Program-made: the position numbers and the translations under genes
Shown: one piece after another, positions 37,605 through 48,697 of the stretch
Layout of the letters: each line of letters starts with the position of its first letter
Position numbering within the stretch: position 1 is the first letter of the stretch
Assembly (NCBI GenBank): GCA_029718625.1
Contig: CM056376.1
Span: 91,520,895-91,584,894 of the forward strand
DNA: 64,000 nt
Reading direction: 5' to 3'
Origin: Synaphobranchus kaupii
Taxonomy: Eukaryota > Chordata > Actinopteri > Anguilliformes > Synaphobranchidae
Notes under the pieces: model-generated
Told to the model about the DNA's origin: nothing
Database searches by the model: none
Seen by the model: only the letters and a program-made list of their open reading frames with translations

Positions 37605-40600
37605 AGCCCTTTTAATCATCTATTAGCGTAGCCAGTTTTACATTAGCTTACAGATATCTGTATGCTAATGTATTTATGACTCGTCAAAACGGTAATTTAA
37701 GATATCTGTACATTTTGTCTAGTAGCCTAAGATTGAAGCTAGGCTATTAGCCATATGAAGATGTCTTTAGCAATGATAGATTGTTTAGACTCTGAACTTA
37801 CACAGTGAACTTATTATCCTTCAGTAATCGCGAATATATGCATAACATAAAGTAACAGGACTCTAAAAAAATTGACAAAATCTACTTTGTCCACATTCAT
37901 TTAGGATGCGTTAGAAGTAGGCTATAATTTTGAGATGTGCTTGGGAATGCATTGAGTGAATGGAGAGAGTTTTCTCTAGCTTCAGTTGTCCGTTGTTATT
38001 TTCTGCAAATTGAAACAGCAGTAAGTAGGCCTATGGTTTCTCAATTAGCCTACTCACCTCATCCATACCTTGATGCTGATATTAAAGCCAAATTGCACAC
38101 CATCAACACAGTAGCCTATTTATTGCAAAATTATGACAAGACACCCATACATACTGTACAGGAACAATTAACGTATCTCAATAGACTATACCATTTTATG
38201 CCTAAATGTAAAAAAACATCACAACACCGGCCCGACGCGCACAACATCCCTTAGCTGTGATATAATCAGAATAGCCTATAGGCCTACTGCGGCCTGTCAT
38301 GAGTTATTGCTTAAATATTAAGTTACTGCATCATTATAGAATGTATGGCAACAATAACATTGTGGCACATCATAATCGTATTGGATCAGAAATAAATCCG
38401 GCCACCACATTTGTCTAGACTGGGCTAACTAACATAGAAGCATGTTAGTTAGCATGCACACAGGCATTTGCGCACATGCACACTTCCTTTTTCAAGCCAC
38501 ATCTTCTCTCATGCAACAGGCTTCGCTCTTGCGTGGCTTGCCTCTGGGATTTGGCTACATTCACACGCATGTGCGCGTTTCCTTGCTCACACGGGGCTTC
38601 TCCTCCGTCCCTGCAGCTGGCTCTTATTGCCACTGGCTGCATACAGGCGTCCGGGCTGAACTATGCTTGCCTAGCCTTGTTTATTGTGCAGTGTATTATG
38701 CGCAAGATACGTACTTGCAAGGCTGCTACCTTACGTACGATTGTCCCATATGACTTTTGGGCCTAAGATCCTTGTGTTTAGAGTCCTACGCCCGGCCCAT
38801 TATGGCACACTGCTAATGTGCCGTTCTGTAATTAAACTCACAATGCTTCCTCCCTGTGGTAACCGAAAGATGAGTGGACAGATGGATGCGCCGTGTGAGG
38901 AAAGAGCCCTGCTGGTTGGCACCTGTTGCCTTCCTAAGCCCTGTCCCCAAGGCATTAGCAAGGCACAGTATCCCAACAGCTTTCAGGGCTTCTCAAATGG
39001 TAGGAGTTACAGTAAGGGCCTAGGGGGAGTCGCGCACACAAGGGCCAGCACCAAGGCAGTCACCACATATATCTACATCTGAAAATTTCAGATAGTAGCA
39101 GCTACACAGTAGCGTTCCACAATAGTATATATTGCTTTGATGTATCTGATCTTGTGGGTTGTGCACTTGAGTTGAAAATCCATACATGCATATACTCTCT
39201 CTGATTATTTGGGCACTGAGGGTAGTGCACCTCCCTTCCTCCAATGTGGAATTCTCGCCTATGGAGTTCCTGCTATGTCACCCACACCCCATACAATCAG
39301 CACTGCAGCTAAAGTGCATGCACTACTCCAATGCACTCTCTTGTAACACTTCATATTTTCCACACCACAGGCCACACAATACTACAGGGGAGCTTGCACC
39401 TATCAGAGGAGAGACACAGCTCTCAATAACAACAAGTAGTAGCTTGTTGGTGCCAGGTTCATTGTTCTGAGAAATGAATACAGTAATAACCTGAGGAAGC
39501 CTGGCTAACTCCAACAATGGAGGGTCTAAACAAATAGTGTGTAACCATTGCAGACTCCTGGTGCACAGCTGGTTAATGGCAGCTGAGATTCAAACCTGCA
39601 ATTTGTTGCCCGTATGGCTCAATCTGATTTTTTGGTGAGAATTTTACTAATTTAGCCAAATTAAGCCATTAAACTTTCCCCCTTATTAACAGTTTTGCAT
39701 TTCAGTTAATTCCTCAAAGAGAACACTTCTGGCCTGAACTGTGTTTTGTATTTTTCAATGCATCACATTATTACTGGAGGGACTGCCTGTCTTTAGGGTT
39801 AAACAGAGACAAGGTAGGATATGAAACCAAAAGGTGCATTAATTCAAATCAAGCAAACTGGCAATAGGCATTTGAACAGGTGGTGTTTATCCCTTCAGTC
39901 TCAAGATAAATGTCACTTCAGTTTATTACTAAATTAAATCCAAGTCTTATCCAAGTTAATGCCATCTGTTGCAGGGCAAGATGTGTGAATTAATTACAGA
40001 AAATTATGTCAGCATGTTGAGTGATAGAGATCCCTATCGTAATTTTAAAGACCTGGCATGTTCAGAAGTGTCATTTTCCCATGGATTTAAATATTACAAC
40101 AGTGAAAGAGAAAAAATAATACTCAGCCCATTATTCAGGTTTGATAAAGTAAACTAATTAAACACTTATTCCAAATCTCCGTTATCTGGAGGAATCATTT
40201 TGTATTGTTTTTAAAGTAAGCAGACAAATATAATAAAAATAAAAACGTACTCCTATCTTCCCATTGTTTAAAACAAACCCTTTCCCAATTTCAAGTGGTC
40301 TCTCCATGCACAAGGACAATGTCATGACAATCTGTTCAAATAAATATGACAGTTTTTGCTGCTTTCCTGTGATTGGTTATCGGGAAAAGAAAATTGCTGT
40401 CTCTACAAATATATTTTGAAAAGTTTTTATTTCTTGGTAGAAAATGCATTCTGACAAATCACTTGCAACACAAAACACAGGAAATTAATGCAATCAATGT
40501 GGGATAAATGGAAATGGGAAACAATGTTGAAAAATCTTCATGTCTGAAAGCAATCAAAACATATAATCGTAACAATATTTTTTTTATCTTCATGAATATG

Positions 40601-41180
40601 AATACGGCATACATGCTGTTTCGTTGTGTTTTTATAACTTTTGTTCTGCACGTTGAAAGTAATTTGCAATCAACATTTGTGTGTTGGGATGTTGAAAATG
40701 TAAGAAGAAATGACTGGTTCAGTCAACACATGTCCTATTCACAGATCTAATATAAGAATTCACAGAAAATTGAAAACATCCTCTTACATAGAACCTCTTG
40801 GCCATGGATAACAGCTATACCCTGCTAAGGTGCACTTACATCAGATTGCATTTGTATCAGAACAGTTGCATTAAAATATGGAGTGGAAAATATATATTTT
40901 TATCCCTTCAATGCATCAGATCTGCTCGTAATTCATAAATCTGTTGAACAGGAAGCTGACACAGTGAAGCAATTCCCTAATCTTACCACCATAAAAGGGG
41001 GCAGTATCGGACAATGTGCACTGAAATTGTGCCTTGTGAACTGGGCAGTGGACCAATAATCAGAACCTCACATTTTTCAATGTGCACCACTAGGTGGCAG
41101 TTTATACCATGTATTATAGAGCACTCGTAATAATAAGTAATAAGTAAGAAGAAGAAGAATGTTATTTATGCAGCTCCTTC
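37605..41180. other. Intergenic DNA without recognised gene
   Basis: Mostly AT-rich unique-looking sequence. The frames at 38.4-38.8 kb are short and lack any recognised domain or convincing splice context. Confidence 0.55.
41087..41100 (+). promoter_or_regulatory. Candidate CTCF site
   Basis: CCACTAGGTGGCAG is a full match to the vertebrate CTCF core pattern (CCASYAGRKGGCRS) on the plus strand. Occupancy is inferred only. Confidence 0.5.
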
Positions 41181-41227
41181 TCAGATCAATTGTGAATAAA
41201 TCATGACCTGTTGGGAGGCTCATTTAA

Positions 41228-41552
41228 GGGAAGAGGTGGTGCAGTGGATAGCACTGTTGAAGGAACTCACAGCAAGAAGGTACCAAGTTCAAATCTCGCC
41301 CAAGGGCCACTCTGTGTGGAGCCTGCATGTTCTACCCGTTTCTGCGTGGGTTTCCTCCCACAGTCCAAAGACATACAGATTAGGTTAATGAAAGACTCTA
41401 AAATGCCTATAGGTATGAGTGAATGTGTGCATGCCCTGTCCAGGGTGTTTTCCTGCCTCTCGCCCAATGCAGGGCGTATGGGGATATGCTCCAGCCCCAC
41501 CCCCCACGACCTCGGACAGGAACAAGTGGGTTAGATAATGGATGGATGGATT
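41228..41552 (+). mobile_element. SINE-like repeat with tRNA-like head and (GGAT)n tail
   Basis: The sequence GGTGGTGCAGTGGATAGCAC, then AGTTCAAATCTCGCC (B-box-like), TTTCCTCCCACAGTCCAAAG and a tail of ATGGATGGATGGAT is the well-known fish repeat layout ending in GGAT repeats. It is diverged from any consensus and non-coding. Confidence 0.65.
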
Positions 41553-41609
41553 TCAGGGTATTTACATCCATATCAGGTGATCTGTGTAGGAATTACAGCC
41601 CCATTTATA

Positions 41610-42354
41610 CAGTGCATCCGGAAAGTATTCACAGCGCTTCACTTTTTCCACATTTTGTTCTGTTACAGCCTTATTCCAAAATTGATTAAATTCATTTTTT
41701 CCCTCAAAATTCTACACACAACACATGGATCACTTTAAGGGTTGTTTCTCCTGACTTTTTTCCCCATAGAGTTCTATAGGAAAATGAGTCCGGAGAAATA
41801 ACCCTTGCAGTGATCCATCCACATCTACTCCATATCTGGCAACAGAGTGATGGTTTGGGGCTCGTTTGATAGCTCAGACCCTTGATAACTTACAGCCATT
41901 TAGCCAGCCATGTGTTCCATACTGTACCAGTGTAATTTACAGCTGAATCTAGTCTCACCCCCCAATTTCCATAGAGATCCATTCAAATGCAGAGAGGTTA
42001 TAGTATCGCTTGTAACAGTACCTGAAAATAAGATATCGACAGTTTTTTGATGTTGATGGTCACAGACTTCAGGAAGTAACAGCATGTAAAGGATATGCGA
42101 CCAAATATGAAATATGATACTTTAAAAATACGTTAAAGCAAAGGGTATGAATACTTATGTAAATGAGAAATTTTATTTTTTTATTTTTAATAAATTTGCA
42201 AAAATCTCAAAAAAACTTTTTTCACATTGTCATTATGGGGTGTTGTGTGTAGAATTTTGAGGGAAAAAATGAATTTAATCCATTTTGGAATAAGGCTGTA
42301 ACAGAACAAAATGTGGAAAAAGTGAAGCGCTGTGAATACTTTCCGGATGCACTG
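41610..42354 (+). mobile_element. Tc1/mariner-like non-autonomous element, copy C (complete)
   Basis: 745 bp flanked by TA on both sides (41608-41609, 42355-42356). Inverted repeats of about 110 bp open with CAGTGCATCCGGAAAGTATT and close with its reverse complement. The interior is the palindromic core plus a 250-bp segment almost the same as in copy B (CAGACTTCAGGAAGTAACAG, GGATATGCGACCAAATAT). No transposase. Confidence 0.85.
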
Positions 42355-42679
42355 TACATAGTTAGGGGGACAATTGGCTGCTCAACTGTTTCTTGGCCAG
42401 GTTTTGGTTTGTGCTTCATTAGTTCATGTATAAGAAAGCTAACAAAATGTCTAGAGTTGATTCTAGGTGTGGAATTTGCATTTGGAGTCTGTTGCTGTTG
42501 TCTCTCAACATGAGGATCAAATTAATGTCAATGCCAGCAAAGCAGGGGGCTGAAAATAAAGACTAGCCAGTAAAGCCAAAACTTTGGGTGTGTTAAAATC
42601 AAATGTTTGATACATTGTTAGGAACTAAGAATGCACTGGTGAGCTCAGCAATAGCAAACAACCTGGTTGACCATGGAAG

Positions 42680-43610
42680 CTAAACCACTGTAGTGGATGA
42701 CTGACTAATACTTCCAATTGTGAAGAAACATTTTTAAATTCTGAATATCTGTCGAACACATCAAGAACACCCTCCAGGATGTAGGCATAGATGTGTCAAA
42801 GATCTACCATAAAGAAGAAGACTACACCAGCATAACCTCAGAGGGTTCACCGCACAATGTGAACCACTGGTAGGCCTCAACTCAAGAACAGACCAGGCAG
42901 GTTAGAGTTTGCTAAAAAAAAAAAAAAAGTACCTTAAAAAAAACTAGTTCTGGAACAAAGTCTTATGGACAGATGAGACAAGCATTAAACTGTACCAAAA
43001 AGTGTGACAAAAGAATGGAACCCCCCCCCCCCCCTCACATTTGGGAAACATTGAGGAGGTATGAGGCGTTATGGCTGTCACTGAAACTGGCTGACTCGTC
43101 TTCATTGGTGATGTGGCTACTGACAGCAGGATGAAGTCTGAAGTGTACGGAAATATCTTATCTGCTCAGATCCAACTAAATGCCACAAAACATATTGGAC
43201 GTCACTTCACTTTGCAGCAGGACATTGACCCCAAACATACTGCTAAAGCAACCAAGGAGTTTTTCAGGGCCAAGAAGTGGAATGTTCTTGATTGGCCAAA
43301 TAAATCACGCGTCCTGAATCTAATTGAACATGCGCTTAACTAAGAGGATGTCTGTGGGTAGCAGAATTCAGGCAGTCATCGAATGCATAGGCTTTGCTAC
43401 CAAGTACTAAATATGATGACCTTATTTCAGATTATATTAGGGTTACTGTTGCTCCCCTAAACTGGGGGGGGGACTATGCATAAAAATGGCTGTAATTCCT
43501 ACACATATCACCCAATAAGGATGTACATAATCAGATTAAATCTGACAGTCTTCACTTTAACCTCATATTCATTGTTTTATTTCAAATCCAATGTGCTGTC
43601 CCAATTTAAC
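42680..43610 (+). pseudogene. Tc1-like transposase remnant
   Basis: Degenerate transposon. The clearest piece (43113-43343) reads HFTLQQDIDPKHTAKATKEF then FRAKKWNVLDWPNKSRVLNL IEHALN, the DDE-domain D-P-K-H and IEH region of Tc1-type transposases. Poly-A and poly-C runs and stops break the frame upstream. The part after 43500 (TTTATTTCAAATCCAATGTG) resembles the usual Tc1 3' region. Not functional. Confidence 0.85.
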
Positions 43611-43631
43611 TGTATATTATTATTATTGAAA

Positions 43632-43645
43632 CTGCCCCCTGCTGA
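43632..43645 (-). promoter_or_regulatory. Candidate CTCF site
   Basis: On the minus strand TCAGCAGGGGGCAG is a strong match to the CTCF core. Confidence 0.45.
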
Positions 43646-43889
43646 CTAATACCAATTGCATCAAAACCTGGTTTTCAAAGTAACAGAGTCCAGACCTACT
43701 TCAGTCATAACACAGGAGAAGGTGGTATATAACTGCCAACTGGTTCCTGTGAAGCAGATAAGTACAGTAAATATGTTAAACACAAGATTCAGCCTCATTC
43801 AGTTTCACTGGGTTGTTTTTGCACTTGGCCAGCAAGGAACAACTGAAGCTGAGCTAGGCAGTCTGACTGTATTTACACAGCTGAAAGAA

Positions 43890-43891
<2 letters not shown>

Positions 43892-43933
<42 letters not shown>

Positions 43934-43965
43934 CTCTCTCTACCTCTCTCTACCTCTCTCTCTAC
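43892..43965. repeat. (CT)n microsatellite
   Basis: A long pure CT stretch followed by three CTCTCTCTAC-type interrupted units. Confidence 0.95.
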
Positions 43966-44734
43966 CATCCTGCAGATTAAAACACAATCAAATATGACAC
44001 CATTAGAATGCAGAGTCAGGAGCCCCTGCTTTAAATCCAGTGCCCAGACACCCACTGCTCCTGGTCTAAAAGGAAATACTAAGCCACAGAGCGTGTTCAA
44101 ACACACCCGTAAGCTTCGTGCAAAGCAAAAAAAAAAAAAAAAAGGGTGTCAGTCTGTTTCTCTGATGTTCACACACAGCCATACGGTTCACATATTCGTA
44201 ATTCAAAGTGAAAGAGGTGTTGGCTTTGTGTAACCGCAGGAACATTTTCATTTTCATTTTTCTGCTGATGAAGACGTTTCTGTACACCCCATTGTGCCCA
44301 CCATCGCATTACTGATGCAAGTGGTCATTTTGCACTCAAAACAGCAGGAACATGTTAACCATTTACAAGTTTCAAGCCAACAGCACTGATTGCATCGAAA
44401 AGAAAAGCACTTACCAACTTTGGATTGCATCAAATTAATATGGTCTAGGACAGGGGAACAGAAGCAATCCTACAGCTAGCATTGGATTCCAACGACTATT
44501 TATATAAATAGTTAATTAAGGTATTAAAGATTTCTGATTAAATGATTAACTAACTATTTTGGTATTATTTGGTTAGTAAGTAGTACTCTGCTATGTAAGC
44601 GGACGAAATGTAAAATGCGAATATAATAATAATGAGAAGAAATCTTCTTTGTGAGCCTTCTTCTAAACTGTGCCTAGGCCATTCCTAATGGGCACTCTTT
44701 GTTGGCAGTTGGCAGGTCAGTGAGGAGGAGCCAA

Positions 44735-44940
44735 ATCTACAAAGAGAGGGACATCGCTGCCCAAACGTAGCCCCACATAGTAGGACATTGCTGCTCCTAC
44801 ATGGTCTAACAGAGCAGGGCATTGTTGCGCCAATGAAGGCCCACAGAGTGGGGCATCACTGAGGCCCGACGGACCGACAGAACTCCCACAGGGACCCGTG
44901 GAAAAGGTCATTGCTGGACCTCAGTCTAACATCTACAAAG
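44735..44940. repeat. Degenerate minisatellite-like repeats
   Basis: Four to five imperfect units of about 40-45 bp share GGACATTGCTGC / GGGCATTGTTGC / GGGCATCACTG and GCCCCACA/GCCCACAGAG. No gene seen. Confidence 0.45.
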
Positions 44941-45449
44941 AGGAACGCACCAAACTTGCACCAATCAACAGGGAGAGCCAGACTCAGAGAAGGACATTCA
45001 TTTCCCCCTTGGGGTCTGGAGGAGAAGACCTGAACCCACAGCTGTGGTAGGTGTGCATAAATATGAACATATTTCATTTCTTTCTTTTCAGATGGGACAT
45101 TGGGGTGACATGCTTCAGAGATGGTACAGGGTATTAGTAAAGTAAATGGGCGCTCTGTAGATGTTAATGAGTTAATCCTCCTCTGTGTGTGGCAATGGTG
45201 TTCACGGGACCTGGGGATGAAAGAGACTGCAGAAGCTAGAAGCAGGGCCCTGGCTAGAGATGTGAAAATGATCAAGGCGCCAAGAGCTGGCCAGCACACA
45301 GGATGGGTGGGGAGAGTTATTGGAGCACAGCATGTCCAAGTGATAATTAGATCTGGACCAGAGACAAGTCAACCATTGCATCAGGAACTCCCAGCATGCT
45401 ATACTTCCAGCAGCTTCGCTCCCATCACAGACATGACCTGTTTAATAGC

Positions 45450-45553
45450 TCATTACACGCACACACACACACACACAGGCACGCATGTATGCACATGCAC
45501 ACACATGCACGCAAGCACAAATGCACACGTACACACACGTGCGCACACACTCA
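45450..45553. repeat. CA-rich interrupted microsatellite
   Basis: CACACACA runs interrupted by GCATG and GCAAGCACAAATG units. The histidine/threonine-rich frame through it is an artefact. Confidence 0.9.
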
Positions 45554-45624
45554 AATACAACTATACAAATGCATACAAACAATCGCGCAAAAAAACATTA
45601 GAGTGCTTTCAATGATAAAATGTA

Positions 45625-46426
45625 CAAACCCCAATTCACAAAAAGTTGGGACAGTATGTAAAATGCACATAAAAGCAGAAAGCAGTGATTTGTAAATTCT
45701 CTTTTACATATATTTAATTGAAAACAGTACAAAGTCAAAGAAAATATATTTAATGTTTTACCTGTTTTACTATTTTTGTAAATATATGCAAATTCTGAAT
45801 TTGATGCCTGCAACACGTTCCAAAAAAGTTGGGACGGGGCAAAAAAAAGACTGGGAAGTTCAAAAAACACCTGTTTGGAACGTTCCACAGGTAAACAGAT
45901 GATGCTATCATGACTGGGTATAAAAGGATATCAAAAGACTCTTGATATCTTATTTTCAGGAACCGTTACACGTGATACGATAACTTCTCTGCATTTGAAT
46001 GGATCTCTATGGGAATTGGCGGGTGGGACTAGATTAAGCTATAAATTACACGGTAATAGTATGGACCCATGGTTGGCTAAATGGCTGTAAGTCATCAAGG
46101 GTCTGCGGTATCAAACGAGCCTCAAACCATCACTCTGCTGCCAGATATGCAGTAGATATGGATGGATCACTTGAAGGGTTGTTTCTCCTGACTTATTTTT
46201 CCATAGAGTTCAATAGGAAAATGAGTCAGGAGAAAGAACCCTTAAAGTGATCCATCCATATCTACTGCATATCTGGACACACAAAAATCAATAAAGTTGA
46301 TAAGGTAAAACATTAAATATATTTTCTTTGTTTTCAATTAAATATATGTAAAAGAGAATTTACAAATCACTGCTTTCTGCTTTAATATGAATTTTACATA
46401 CTGTCCCAACTTTTTTGGAATTGAGG
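45625..46426 (-). mobile_element. Tc1/mariner-like non-autonomous element, copy D (near complete)
   Basis: The ends are CAAACCCCAATTCACAAAAA and the inverse of TTTTTTGGAATTGAGG beside TA. Subterminal inverted repeats of roughly 150 bp include AGTTGGGACAGTATGTAAAA. The interior holds the palindromic core in the orientation opposite to copies A-C, with arms 46141-46202 and 46216-46276. No coding capacity. Confidence 0.8.
46141..46276. repeat. Long palindrome (about 61-bp arms) inside copy D
   Basis: The left arm begins CCAGATATGCAGTAGATATG and the right arm ends CATATCTACTGCATATCTGG. They are near-perfect inverted repeats around a 13-base centre (ATAGAGTTCAATA). The same palindrome is found at 12044-12176 and, with shorter arms, near 41726-41819. 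Confidence 0.9.
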
Positions 46427-46429
46427 TAT

Positions 46430-47728
46430 GAAGATATGATTATTATTGTCTGGTCTTAATTTCGTGAGTCTATTTTGTTATGTCTATATGCTCTGCTATT
46501 TCCCTCTGTATGTTTTGCCTCAATTTTTCCAAAAGAGACTGAAAGCAGTATGAATTAAATACATATGAGCTCAACCTTCACAAGAATTTAAAGAGAGAAA
46601 TGGGCTAATATGCCCTAACCAAAATATTCATTTCAATTGCACCCACATGTCTAAGATATGCAACACATATTTCCACAACCCAAAGCGTCAACAAAACCTT
46701 TTCTTTTAGCCTTTACAAATCTCTTTAAGGGAAGGAATGAATGTTTTCAGACAGCCAATCTGCATAATTATGCTCCATATATTGCAATTTGAGTAGCTCT
46801 GGGATCTAAAAGCTGGATTAATGTAAGATATAATTACAATGCAAAATTAAAATATAAATGAAGGTCAGATTCCTAATTGGACATGTTTAGAACAGGATCG
46901 AAACAGTTGTTTTTGTTTAAGTGCCTAATGGATTACGATGAATTGCGTCTATTTCTGGGGATACAGCATCAAACAGAGAGGGTTTTGTGAGCTGAATCAT
47001 TGTTCTTGGGGGGTCTTTCTAGTGGTGGTGAAGAGCAGCATACTCACAGGCCCTGAGGATGCGTATGGTTTCAGATGGCAGAGCTCCCAGTGTGGCTGCT
47101 CCCACCACGACTCATTCACTGTTTCTGTTGGGCTTGGTTTAGCATCTCACTGCCATGGTTTCATAAGGAAACAAGTCCCTGTGATTTTCTTTTTCTCACA
47201 GTTGACAAACTACCCTCTGCTATTAATTAAGGAGAGTGTAGTCTTAGTATTTGCTCAGTATTTGTTTATAATGCTCTATAATGCTTCATAATGCTCTATG
47301 CAAATCTGAGGTTACTGTGATATGGTCTTTAAGATTATTTTTGAAAAGATTGTTCCAAAAGCAGGTAAAATGATCTTGCGGTTCCTGCAGCCATGCTTGC
47401 AATTGAAGCCTTGAACATTTCTTGCAAAACTGAAATGTTACATTTAAATTATTATGACCATATCCTCTGTTGAATTTATGTTCAAACATAAGACTCACAA
47501 ACCGAACAACAATTCTGTTCAGAAAGCGTTCAATAAAATGGCATCTTTCTTTGGGAATAGGGTGGTATTGTCCAGTGGAATGTGGAACGGCAGAACTCAC
47601 TGAAGCCCTTTCTTCTGTTCTTTCTTGTGATTGTCGTAACCAACTGGACCTGATGATGTCTTTATTTTTCAATTAAGATGTAATTTCTGTTGTTTCTGGT
47701 GTTGTTGTTTTTTGTCTTTCTTTGAAAG
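46430..47728. other. Region upstream of the hyaluronidase coding exon
   Basis: No coding exon recognised. A promoter and non-coding first exon of the hyaluronidase gene could lie here or further left, because the coding exon is preceded by a good splice acceptor. Confidence 0.4.
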
Positions 47729-48697
47729 GAGGATTAATTGATCCATGCGGACTCTGGGGAGATGGATGCCATTTGCCCCATGCTGATTGGCTGGTTGGCT
47801 GTGGCTGTGTGCGTGGGGGTTGGGGAGGTACAATGTCAGCGGCTGAAACAAGCCCAGGCACCCCTACTACCACACAAGCCCTTCATTGTGGTGTGGAATG
47901 CCCCCACCGAAGCCTGCCGCCAGCGATTCAAGGTGGACCTGGACCTCAGCGTCTTTGACATTGTGGCCAACCTCAATGAGACGCTGAGCGGGCCCAACGT
48001 CACCATTTTTTACCACACCCGCCTGGGCTACTACCCCTACTACAGCCACAACCTGTCACCCATTAATGGCGGCCTGCCACAGAACCAGAGCCTCACCAAG
48101 CACCTCAGCAAGGCCCGATCGGACATCGACAAACTTATCCCCTTCAAGGACTTCAGGGGCCTGGGCGTGATTGACTGGGAGAACTGGCGGCCGCAGTGGG
48201 TGCGCAACTGGGGCTCCAAAGACATCTATCGGAATAAGTCCAAAGAGCTGATGAGGAAGGTCCACCCCACCTGGCCCAATAGCAAGGTGGAGAAGGAGGC
48301 CAAGGAGCTGTTTGAGAGGGCGGGCCAGGCCTTCATGAACTCCACCCTGCTGCTGGCGGAAAGCCGGAGACCCCATGGCCTCTGGGGCTTCTACCTGTTC
48401 CCTGACTGTTACAACTACGGCTACAAGCAGCACCCGTACAAGTACACGGGCGAGTGTCCCAACGTGGAGCACGTGCGCAACGACCACCTCATGTGGCTGT
48501 GGAAGGGGAGCACAGCTCTCTTCCCCTCAATCTACCTGGACTATGAACTGAAATCGACGCACAACACCATCAAGTTTGTCCACTACCGTGTGAAGGAGGC
48601 CATGAGGATCGCATCCATCGCCCGTAGTGACGTCACCCTGCCTGTCTTTGTCTACTCCAGACCTTTCTACGCCTATACCTTCCACGTCCTCTCAGAG
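47729..48697 (+). CDS. Hyaluronidase exon 1 (coding from 47762)
   Basis: A long pyrimidine tract ending TTTGAAAG (47721-47728) is a good acceptor, so a non-coding exon probably lies upstream. The ATG at 47762 (GGGAGATGG, purine at -3 and G at +4) is chosen; an in-frame ATG at 47780 is an alternative. 312 codons cover the signal peptide and most of the catalytic barrel. The donor is GAG|GTGAGG at 48697. Confidence 0.9.

Noticed and set aside
38442..38766. Overlapping plus-strand frames of about 100 codons
   Set aside because: Three overlapping frames are open at once and no domain or splice structure is seen.
48056..48487. 143-codon minus-strand frame opposite hyaluronidase exon 1
   Set aside because: It is an antisense shadow of a GC-rich coding exon, with no splice or start context.
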